In this document: positions 23,805 through 29,642 of the stretch, in pieces
Layout of the letters: the number at the start of each line of letters is the position of its first letter
Position numbering within the stretch: position 1 is the first letter of the stretch
From: Bacteroides sp. CAG:443
GTDB lineage: Bacteria > Bacteroidota > Bacteroidia > Bacteroidales > Bacteroidaceae
Assembly (NCBI GenBank): GCA_000432735.1
Contig: FR887783.1
Span: forward strand, 1 to 29,642
Length of the DNA stretch: 29,642 nt
Direction of reading: 5' to 3'
Notes under the pieces: model-generated
The model's input: the letters and a program-made list of their open reading frames with translations, nothing else
The model's database searches: none
Told to the model about the DNA's origin: nothing
Position numbers and translations under genes: made by a program

Positions 23805-25562
23805 ATGTTCAGAACGAATACATGCGGCGAGTTGAGACTTGCCGATGCTGGTAAAAACGTGACACTTGCCGGATGGGTGCAGCGTACACGTAAAATGGGC
23901 GGAATGACATTTGTCGATCTCCGCGACCGTTATGGCATTACTCAGTTGGTGTTCAATACAGATGTGAACGCCGAACTGTGTGACCGTGCCAATCATTTGG
24001 GACGTGAGTTTGTGATACAGGTAAAAGGTGTGGTTAGCGAACGTTCAAGCAAGAACAGCAACCTTCCGACCGGAGATATCGAAATCATCGTTTCGGAACT
24101 GAATATCCTGAATACAGCACTGACTCCTCCGTTTACGATCGAAGACAATACCGACGGTGGGGATGACCTCCGTATGAAATACCGTTACCTCGACCTGCGC
24201 CGTACGGCAGTCCGCAAGAATCTGGAACTGCGTCATCGTATGACGATGGAAGTACGTCGTTATCTCGACAGTAAAGGATTCCTCGAAGTAGAAACTCCGA
24301 TGCTGATTGGTTCTACTCCGGAAGGCGCACGCGACTTTGTCGTTCCTTCTCGTATGAACCCGGGACAGTTCTACGCACTGCCTCAGTCACCTCAGACCTT
24401 GAAGCAGTTGCTGATGGTTTCTGGTTTCGACCGTTACTTCCAGATTGTAAAATGTTTCCGCGACGAAGACCTGCGTGCCGACCGTCAGCCGGAATTTACC
24501 CAGATCGACTGCGAAATGAGTTTCGTAGAACAGGAAGACATCATTCAGATGTTCGAGGGTATGGCAAAGCATTTGTTCAAGGAACTGCGCGGTGTGGAAC
24601 TGACAGAACCGTTTATCCGTATGCCGTGGGCCGATGCCATGAAGTATTATGGTAGCGATAAACCCGATTTGCGTTTCGGTATGAAGTTTGTCGAACTGAT
24701 GGATATTCTGAAAGGCTATGGCTTCTCTGTATTCGACAATGCAGCATACATCGGCGGTATCTGCGCAGAAGGAGCCGCTCACTATACCCGCAAGCAGCTG
24801 GATCACCTGACTGAATTCGTGAAACGTCCGCAGATTGGTGCCAAAGGCATGGTATACGCCCGCATCGAAGCAGACGGTACAGTGAAGTCAAGCGTCGACA
24901 AGTTCTACAGCCAGGAAGTGCTCCAGCAGATGAAAGCAGCTTTCGGTGCCAAACCGGGTGACCTGATTCTGATTTTGAGCGGCGATGATGCCATGAAGAC
25001 TCGCAAGCAGTTGTCCGAACTTCGTCTGGAAATGGGTAACCAGCTGGGACTGCGCGACAAGAACCAGTTTGCTTGCCTGTGGGTAGTAGACTTCCCGATG
25101 TTCGAATGGAGCGAAGAAGAAGGCCGACTGATGGCAATGCACCATCCGTTCACTCATCCGAAGGACGAAGATATTCCATTGCTTGATACTGATCCGGCAG
25201 CCGTTCGTGCCGATGCATACGATATGGTAGTCAATGGTGTTGAAGTAGGTGGTGGATCTATCCGTATCCACGATTCACAGCTTCAGGCTAAGATGTTCGA
25301 GATTCTGGGATTCACTCCCGAGAAAGCTCAGGAACAGTTTGGCTTCCTGATGAACGCCTTCAAGTTTGGTGCACCTCCTCACGGAGGTCTGGCTTACGGT
25401 CTGGACCGTTGGGTTTCATTGTTTGCCGGACTCGACTCAATCCGCGACTGTATCGCTTTCCCGAAGAACAACTCCGGACGCGATGTCATGCTGGATGCAC
25501 CGGGTTATCTCGACCAGAAGCAGCTCGACGAGCTTAACCTGAAAGTTGAGATTAAAGACTAA
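23805..25562 (+). CDS. aspS: Aspartyl-tRNA synthetase
   Basis: 585 aa, the normal length of the bacterial type. The N-terminal OB-fold anticodon domain (LAGWVQRTRKMGGMTFVDLRD) is followed by the class II core: GFLEVETPML (motif 1 region), FRDEDLRADRQPEFTQID (motif 2) and GLAYGLDRWVSLFAG (motif 3), with the bacterial GAD insertion between. It charges tRNA-Asp. The start is ATG at 23805 (MFRTNTCGELRL). A GTG at 23784 would add seven residues not typical of the family. Confidence 0.98.
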   Translation: MFRTNTCGELRLADAGKNVTLAGWVQRTRKMGGMTFVDLRDRYGITQLVFNTDVNAELCDRANHLGREFVIQVKGVVSERSSKNSNLPTGDIEIIVSELNILNTALTPPFTIEDNTDGGDDLRMKYRYLDLRRTAVRKNLELRHRMTMEVRRYLDSKGFLEVETPMLIGSTPEGARDFVVPSRMNPGQFYALPQSPQTLKQLLMVSGFDRYFQIVKCFRDEDLRADRQPEFTQIDCEMSFVEQEDIIQMFEGMAKHLFKELRGVELTEPFIRMPWADAMKYYGSDKPDLRFGMKFVELMDILKGYGFSVFDNAAYIGGICAEGAAHYTRKQLDHLTEFVKRPQIGAKGMVYARIEADGTVKSSVDKFYSQEVLQQMKAAFGAKPGDLILILSGDDAMKTRKQLSELRLEMGNQLGLRDKNQFACLWVVDFPMFEWSEEEGRLMAMHHPFTHPKDEDIPLLDTDPAAVRADAYDMVVNGVEVGGGSIRIHDSQLQAKMFEILGFTPEKAQEQFGFLMNAFKFGAPPHGGLAYGLDRWVSLFAGLDSIRDCIAFPKNNSGRDVMLDAPGYLDQKQLDELNLKVEIKD

Positions 25563-25586
25563 CCCATAGTTGACGTTATATTTTTA

Positions 25587-25619
25587 AAGATACAATTAAG
25601 ATACAATTGAAGATACAAT
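25587..25619. repeat. Short tandem repeat after aspS
   Basis: AAGATACAATT occurs twice head to tail (25587-25597 and 25598-25608), with a third near-complete copy at 25610-25619. It directly precedes the terminator-like hairpin. Confidence 0.7.
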
Positions 25620-25620
25620 A

Positions 25621-25672
25621 ATTTCGGGCAGAGCAAGAACGTCGGGAGACAGTTCTCGCTTTGTCTCGAAAT
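25621..25672 (+). terminator. Imperfect hairpin terminator of aspS
   Basis: The arm at 25621-25640 (ATTTCGGGCAGAGCAAGAAC) pairs with 25652-25672, which begins GTTCTCGC and ends CGAAAT, with a few mismatches and an 11-nt loop. CTTTTTAT follows. Confidence 0.65.
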
Positions 25673-25701
25673 CTTTTTATGCCTTTTTCCAATTACCTTT
25701 A

Positions 25702-26091
25702 ATGAAAGAATCTGTCCGTATTATGCGTTTCGCCATCGTGGGAACGCTAAATGCCCTGATCACTGCATTGATAGTAGGATTGTTGATGCACATAGAGGGT
25801 GAACATTACATGATAGCCAATGTTGTGGCTTATGTAGTGGCGCAGATTCATAACTTTATATGGTCCAAATATTGGATTTTCCCGTTGGATGCCAACCGGA
25901 AGAAAAACACCATCTGGCATGAAATCTTATTTTTCGCCTGTGCCTTTGCTGTGGCATACGCTGCACAGTTCCTGTTTCTCTTATTTCTTGTAGAGGTATG
26001 CGGATGCAATGAATACCTTGCTCAGTTCCTCGGACTGTTTGTATACGGAGGAATCAACTTCATGAGCAACAAGTGGATTACCTTCAGATAA
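25702..26091 (+). CDS. GtrA family membrane protein
   Basis: 129 aa with four predicted membrane segments (about 8-28, 36-57, 75-97, 103-122). The GtrA signatures are FAIVGTLNALITALIVGL, NVVAYVVAQIHNFIWSKYWIF and a C-terminal FVYGGINFMSNKWITFR. GtrA-type proteins help move lipid-linked sugars across the inner membrane, usually beside a glycosyltransferase. None is adjacent here. It stands between aspS and convergent oxyR, with no visible partner. Confidence 0.9.
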   Translation: MKESVRIMRFAIVGTLNALITALIVGLLMHIEGEHYMIANVVAYVVAQIHNFIWSKYWIFPLDANRKKNTIWHEILFFACAFAVAYAAQFLFLLFLVEVCGCNEYLAQFLGLFVYGGINFMSNKWITFR

Positions 26092-26109
26092 TTTTCCCCT
26101 GCTAAAATC

Positions 26110-27042
26110 TTACCGGAGCTTGATGGACAGTCTGTTGAAACGTTCATCTATCATGTGCGACGGGATAATCGCTTTCATCGTGTCGAGTACGGCATTGACC
26201 ATCCGTTCCCGGATAAAATCATCCTTTATCAGGATAGAAACCGTTCGCTGTGCCGGAGGATTCACATTCAGTACTTGAATATTTCCCTTTTGTTTTTCAC
26301 TTAGGGTACTGATATGCAACTCGGGGATAATGGTATACCCACCGTTTCTGTCCACTATTTTGATGAGCGTGTCAATACTTCCGGCTTCATAGATATGGTT
26401 GCCGATTTCCTTGTCCTCACACAGATTGATGCCACCGTTGGGAATACAGTGCCCCTCTTTCAAAATCCACATCTGCTCCGGAGGCAAGTTGCCGTTCACA
26501 ATCATTTGCCGGACCTTACTACAGCAATCTTCCGAAAAGTAGGCGACAAACTTTTCTACATACACCGGAATTTCCAGAATGTTGGCGTGCGCTTCGGGAG
26601 GTGTCGTTATCGCAATATCCAGGTTGCCGAACCGGAGATCCTGTATCAGTGACTTGTTTTCCTTTTCGTCGATAAACAAGCTCACATTCGGATAAGCTTT
26701 TCTGAAATGGTAGATAAAATCGGGAATAAGATAAGGCGCGATGGTAGGGAGAATACCTATACGTACGTTCCCGTTCATACTGGTACTTTCGTCGGCTACT
26801 ACCTCCTTGATTCTCTGCGTTTCGTTCAGCGCGATTTTAGCCTGCCGGATAATCTTTTCTCCAATGCGGGTAGGCGAGATATTCTTCCGGTCGCGGCTGA
26901 AAATTTTGACATCCAGTTCCTCTTCCAGCTTCTGAATCATGGCACTCAGCGTAGGCTGAGTTACCCCGCAAGCCTCGGCAGCCAGTACAAAGTGACGATA
27001 CTTGTCCAGCGCCACTATATATTCCATTTGCTGTAAAGTCAT
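26110..27042 (-). CDS. oxyR: Hydrogen-peroxide-sensing LysR regulator OxyR
   Basis: 310 aa. The N-terminal LysR winged HTH (MTLQQMEYIVALDKYRHF, then EACGVTQPTLSAMIQKLE) is followed by the LysR effector domain. The two redox cysteines C199 and C208 fall in GHCIPNGGINLC. They have the same numbers and eight-residue spacing as the disulphide pair of E. coli OxyR. Additional Cys at 173/174 are seen. It would activate peroxide-defence genes when oxidised. It is divergent from two thioredoxin genes, which may be targets. A minus-strand TATCTTTG (27065-27072) is its probable -7 box. Confidence 0.95.
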   Translation of the reverse strand: MTLQQMEYIVALDKYRHFVLAAEACGVTQPTLSAMIQKLEEELDVKIFSRDRKNISPTRIGEKIIRQAKIALNETQRIKEVVADESTSMNGNVRIGILPTIAPYLIPDFIYHFRKAYPNVSLFIDEKENKSLIQDLRFGNLDIAITTPPEAHANILEIPVYVEKFVAYFSEDCCSKVRQMIVNGNLPPEQMWILKEGHCIPNGGINLCEDKEIGNHIYEAGSIDTLIKIVDRNGGYTIIPELHISTLSEKQKGNIQVLNVNPPAQRTVSILIKDDFIRERMVNAVLDTMKAIIPSHMIDERFNRLSIKLR

Positions 27043-27064
27043 AGCTCAATAGATTTTATCTATG

Positions 27065-27072
27065 CAAAGATA
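27065..27072 (-). promoter_or_regulatory. -7 box for oxyR
   Basis: The minus strand reads TATCTTTG, 22 nt upstream of the oxyR ATG. No clean TTG lies at the -33 distance. Confidence 0.5.
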
Positions 27073-27083
27073 GAAAAAAGCTG

Positions 27084-27114
27084 TTGTGTTCCTGCTTTTC
27101 AACCCGTATTTTTG
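27084..27114 (+). promoter_or_regulatory. Bacteroides sigma-ABfr promoter for the thioredoxin pair
   Basis: TTG (27084-27086), a 20-nt spacer, then TATTTTTG (27107-27114). The leader to the ATG at 27205 is about 80-90 nt. The promoter lies close to that of oxyR, so OxyR bound between them could affect both. Confidence 0.75.
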
Positions 27115-27204
27115 CATCAGTAACAAATACCTCTTCTCAAGAAAATGAGAAAGAAAAAGTAGTTGAGTAATAAACGAAGTATAAATCTTAATTATTGATT
27201 GAAT

Positions 27205-27567
27205 ATGAAAGCAGTTAATCTTACAAAGGCAGATTTTTTGAAGAGAGTAGCAAACTATGAAGCAAATCCCGAGTGGAAATTCTTGGGTGAACGTCCGGCA
27301 ATCATCGATTTTTATGCTACCTGGTGTGGCCCATGCAAGATGCTGGCTCCCATATTGGATGAAGTTGCCGAAGAATACGACGGTCAGATTGATGTATACA
27401 AAGTGAATGTAGACGAGGAAGAAGAGCTGGCATCCCTTTTCAGAATCAGAACGGTACCTACCTTACTTTTCGTGCCGCTGAACGAAGCACCGCAGATGGC
27501 GCAGGGAGCACTTCCTAAAAAGACACTGGTAGAAGCAGTCCAGACTGTATTGTTGGCTGGAAAATAA
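27205..27567 (+). CDS. trxA: Cytosolic thioredoxin
   Basis: 120 aa, no signal. The active site is WCGPC (40-44) within IIDFYATWCGPCKM, and the cis-proline is in RTVPTLL. It reduces protein disulphides in the cytosol. The start is ATG at 27205; a TTG two codons upstream is less likely. It is the first of two tandem thioredoxin genes and is divergent from oxyR. Both carry a related N-terminal extension of about 25 residues (LTKADFLKRVANYEANPEW here), so they are sister genes. Confidence 0.95.
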   Translation: MKAVNLTKADFLKRVANYEANPEWKFLGERPAIIDFYATWCGPCKMLAPILDEVAEEYDGQIDVYKVNVDEEEELASLFRIRTVPTLLFVPLNEAPQMAQGALPKKTLVEAVQTVLLAGK

Positions 27568-27595
27568 AGTACGTTACAAAAAAGACTGAATAAAG

Positions 27596-28021
27596 ATGAA
27601 AAAGATATTCTTGTTATTTGTTTCTGTTTTCATGATAGGCTGCATGGCTTATGGAGAAACAGGTAAGGTAGTGCATGTCACCAAATCGGAGTTCGTAGAA
27701 AAAATTTACGATTACGAAAAGAATCCGGATAAGTGGGTCTATAAGGGAAATAAGCCGGCCATTGTCGATTTCTATGCCGACTGGTGCGGACCTTGCCGCA
27801 GACTGTCGCCCGTGCTGGAGAAACTGGCTGCAAAGTACAAAGACCAGATTGTGATATACAAGGTCAATACCGACAGGGAACGCGAACTGGCCGCAGCCTT
27901 CGGTATCACCAGCCTGCCCACACTTGTCTTCATTCCGGTAGACGGACAGCCTCAGGCATCACAAGGCGCCTTGCCCGAAGAAATACTGGAAAAAGGAATT
28001 AAGGAAGTCCTTCTGAAATGA
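27596..28021 (+). CDS. Exported thioredoxin
   Basis: 141 aa. An N-terminal signal (MKKIFLLFVSVFMIGCMAYG) leads to a thioredoxin domain with WCGPC (63-67) and the cis-proline in TSLPTLV. MIGC might be a lipobox, but its -3 residue is Met, so either a lipoprotein or cleavage after AYG is possible. It should work in the periplasm or on the inner-membrane surface. It follows trxA by 28 bp and shares its N-terminal extension (VTKSEFVEKIYDYEKNPDKW). A terminator follows at 28082-28131. Confidence 0.92.
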   Translation: MKKIFLLFVSVFMIGCMAYGETGKVVHVTKSEFVEKIYDYEKNPDKWVYKGNKPAIVDFYADWCGPCRRLSPVLEKLAAKYKDQIVIYKVNTDRERELAAAFGITSLPTLVFIPVDGQPQASQGALPEEILEKGIKEVLLK

Positions 28022-28081
28022 TGAAAGCAATGTACCGGAAACTTACCGGCTTGAAATAACTATATTGGGGATAAATTGGCC

Positions 28082-28131
28082 ATCCCTCTGTTCCTGCCTT
28101 TATTGCCATTCAAGGTCAGGAGCAGAGGGAT
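28082..28131 (+). terminator. Terminator of the thioredoxin operon
   Basis: ATCCCTCTGTTCCTG (28082-28096) pairs with CAGGAGCAGAGGGAT (28117-28131), 15 bp with one G-U pair. A T-rich tail (TATTTTTTATTTATT) follows. The HD-domain gene ends just beyond, on the other strand. Confidence 0.85.
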
Positions 28132-28141
28132 TATTTTTTAT

Positions 28142-28690
28142 TTATTCACCTGCTGGTGAATAAGTCTGTAAAAATATCTTGTCCAGCAAATCGATGCCGG
28201 CCTTTGTCTTGAAGATAGTCTGTCGTACTTTTCTGACAGCCTCTGCCGGAAGATTATCCTCATAAATGTTTACCAGGAAATCAGCTTCCACCAGTATCTG
28301 GTGATCCATATCCTTGATGTCGTGGTACGTATGATGATGTCCCACCAGCCAACAGACACGTTCCATCTGCTCCGAAGTAAAGCCTCCGGTTTCCGACAAA
28401 ATCTTTTTAGCTACCGCCGGACCTTCGAGCTCTTGATGCTTGCCGTCGCAGGCACCATATTTCTTTTCGCAGACATGGATGCCGATGTCGTGTACGATGG
28501 AAGCCGCTTCAAGAATGAACAGTACTTCGGGAGCCACCTGCTCGCACATCCCGATCAGCCGGGCAAAGTAATGCACCTTTATCAAATGCTGTATACGCTT
28601 CGGATCCCCTTCGTCGTAATGAATAGCCCGTACACACAAGTTGTTCAGTGTGGCTGGCATTGTTTCCAATTGCTCTTTGTCGGTACTCAT
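28142..28690 (-). CDS. HD-domain phosphohydrolase-like protein
   Basis: 182 aa from the ATG at 28690. Metal-binding HD residues are visible: H35 in HLIKVHYFARLI, HD at H67-D68 (ASIVHDIG), the HHH cluster at 118-120 and D137. HD proteins hydrolyse phosphate esters, often of nucleotides, and this short form has no partner domain. The substrate is unknown. It lies 38 bp after the ThiD-like kinase and is probably in its operon. A longer TTG start at 28702 is possible. Confidence 0.9.
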   Translation of the reverse strand: MSTDKEQLETMPATLNNLCVRAIHYDEGDPKRIQHLIKVHYFARLIGMCEQVAPEVLFILEAASIVHDIGIHVCEKKYGACDGKHQELEGPAVAKKILSETGGFTSEQMERVCWLVGHHHTYHDIKDMDHQILVEADFLVNIYEDNLPAEAVRKVRQTIFKTKAGIDLLDKIFLQTYSPAGE

Positions 28691-28728
28691 GTTATTTCGC
28701 AAATAAAAATTAACGATATTCTAATTGT

Positions 28729-29595
28729 TTAAATAGTATATTGTTCTACCTGTATGGCTGCTGCATACTGGATATCTTCTTTCAGGAAATTACTTAAATT
28801 CTCGTAGAACGGATAGACAGGACCATATCCGGAGCCGAACTTGACATTCGATCCATAGAGAATCGCATTATAGATGAAATTCTCCGCCTTGTCGACAGCC
28901 GTATTCATGTCATATCCCCTTGCCAGATAAGTGGCGATGGAAGAAGCAAACGTATCACCCGTGCCGTTCACGTTCTTGGTCTGTATGCGTGCTTTCTTGT
29001 ACAGCTTGAAACATTTGCTGGCGGGATTATAAAACACATCGATCAGATAATCCCCGTCTTCGATGGATTTGACGATGACACAGTTGCCCCACTTGCTTAA
29101 TTGAGGAATGTATTCCTTCATGTTATCTTTGGTCAGGCTCTTTCCCAGCAGCAAATCCGCCTCTCTCCGGTTGGGCGTGATGATGGTAGAATAGGGGAAA
29201 AGACAATCCTTGTAAGCCTGAATCGCATCGTCCTGCAACAACTTGTCGCCGGCAGACGATACCATGACCGGATCTATCACCACCGGAATGGATTGTTTCT
29301 TGATCACCTCTCCGATGGCCACTACCAGTTCCTTGGAATACAACATCCCCGTCTTGATACAGTCGGCACCTACATCCTCCAGAAACGAATACGCCTGATC
29401 GGTTACCATTTTCGGAGGAATAGTGTGTATGCTTTTTACCTTAATCGTGTCTTCATCGACAATACATGTGATGGCACCGGCAGCATATCCTCCACATGCC
29501 GAAACCGATTTGATGTCGGCTTGCATGCCCGCTGTACCCAGCGGCTCACTTCCGGCAATTAAAAATACCTTATAGAGTTTATTTGTTAAGTCCAT
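28729..29595 (-). CDS. ThiD-like kinase (hydroxymethylpyrimidine/pyridoxal kinase family)
   Basis: 288 aa of the ribokinase fold. It opens FLIAGSEPLGTAGMQADIKS, a variant of the ThiD phrase AGSDSSGGAG(I/M)QADIK. VVIDPVMVSSAGDKLL and TPNRREADLL are ThiD-like substrate-side motifs. The catalytic stretch reads NVNGTGDTFASSIATYLARG. ThiD usually has HGTGCT, whereas GTGD is typical of pyridoxal and other ribokinase-family kinases. So the substrate could be HMP(-P), pyridoxal or another pyrimidine alcohol. No thiamine genes are adjacent. A 16-bp palindrome lies 14 bp before its start. The HD protein is encoded just downstream. Confidence 0.85.
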   Translation of the reverse strand: MDLTNKLYKVFLIAGSEPLGTAGMQADIKSVSACGGYAAGAITCIVDEDTIKVKSIHTIPPKMVTDQAYSFLEDVGADCIKTGMLYSKELVVAIGEVIKKQSIPVVIDPVMVSSAGDKLLQDDAIQAYKDCLFPYSTIITPNRREADLLLGKSLTKDNMKEYIPQLSKWGNCVIVKSIEDGDYLIDVFYNPASKCFKLYKKARIQTKNVNGTGDTFASSIATYLARGYDMNTAVDKAENFIYNAILYGSNVKFGSGYGPVYPFYENLSNFLKEDIQYAAAIQVEQYTI

Positions 29596-29608
29596 TCTTC
29601 CAATACTT

Positions 29609-29624
29609 CGGTAAATTTTTACCG
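29609..29624 (-). promoter_or_regulatory. 16-bp palindrome in front of the ThiD-like gene
   Basis: CGGTAAATTTTTACCG: perfect 7-bp arms around TT, lying 14-29 bp upstream of the gene's ATG. It could be an operator or a small RNA hairpin in the leader. It is AT-rich within the arms, and the window ends 18 bp beyond. Confidence 0.55.
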
Positions 29625-29642
29625 ATAAATTAAAATTAAACA

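Noticed and set aside
1..29642. tRNA, rRNA, CRISPR or prophage features
   Set aside because: None seen on either strand; no regularly spaced repeats, no cloverleaf-like sequence and no phage genes.

Overview
The window is a stretch of chromosome from a Bacteroidales bacterium, most likely Bacteroides or Phocaeicola. The evidence is the gene families (FtsK next to LolA, DUF5063, serC-serA-DUF1015, an OxyR with the C199/C208 pair), the near absence of strong Shine-Dalgarno sequences, and repeated promoters of the Bacteroides type (TTG, about 20 nt, TAnnTTTG). It reads as ordinary core and housekeeping DNA with one more accessory patch (about 6.0-9.4 kb). I see no rRNA, tRNA, CRISPR array, prophage or complete insertion sequence; a probable insertion-sequence end touches the left edge.

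Layout. 1-41: inverted repeat resembling the end of an IS3-family element. 79-3236 (minus): lolA-like lipoprotein carrier and the DNA translocase ftsK. 3367-5875 (plus): DUF5063 protein, 3'-5' exonuclease and RlmI-type rRNA methyltransferase as one operon. 5996-7819 (minus): two paralogous AraC regulators, one with eight cysteines in its sensor half. 8081-9094 (plus): exported DLH-type hydrolase, followed by a 3' relic of a PatB/MalY-type C-S lyase and a terminator-like hairpin. 9452-10768: DEAD-box helicase with a DbpA-type RNA-binding tail. 11021-14566: serine biosynthesis (serC, serA), a small membrane protein and DUF1015. 15005-15619: YigZ/IMPACT protein. 15687-20332: porin plus pstSCAB phosphate uptake operon, closed by a strong terminator and without phoU. 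20520-22349: two L,D-transpeptidases of different families. 22294-23682 (minus): MATE exporter. 23805-25562: aspS. 25702-26091: GtrA. 26110-27042 (minus): oxyR, divergent from a cytosolic and an exported thioredoxin (27205-28021). 28142-29595 (minus): HD-domain protein and a diverged ThiD-type kinase.

How the genes work together. The porin and PstSCAB form a complete route for phosphate across both membranes. SerC and SerA carry out two consecutive steps of serine synthesis. OxyR and the two thioredoxins look like a thiol/peroxide response unit. The AraC pair and the divergent hydrolase look like a small sensing and response unit.

The observations most worth following up are the cysteine-rich AraC sensor, the SerA in which the catalytic His position is Lys (type IIIK dehydrogenase), DUF1015 with a ParB-like DGHHR motif beside the serine genes, the PatB relic, and the ThiD-like kinase with GTGD and a palindrome just upstream. 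I do not see clear evidence of a wholly new defence or mobile system here.
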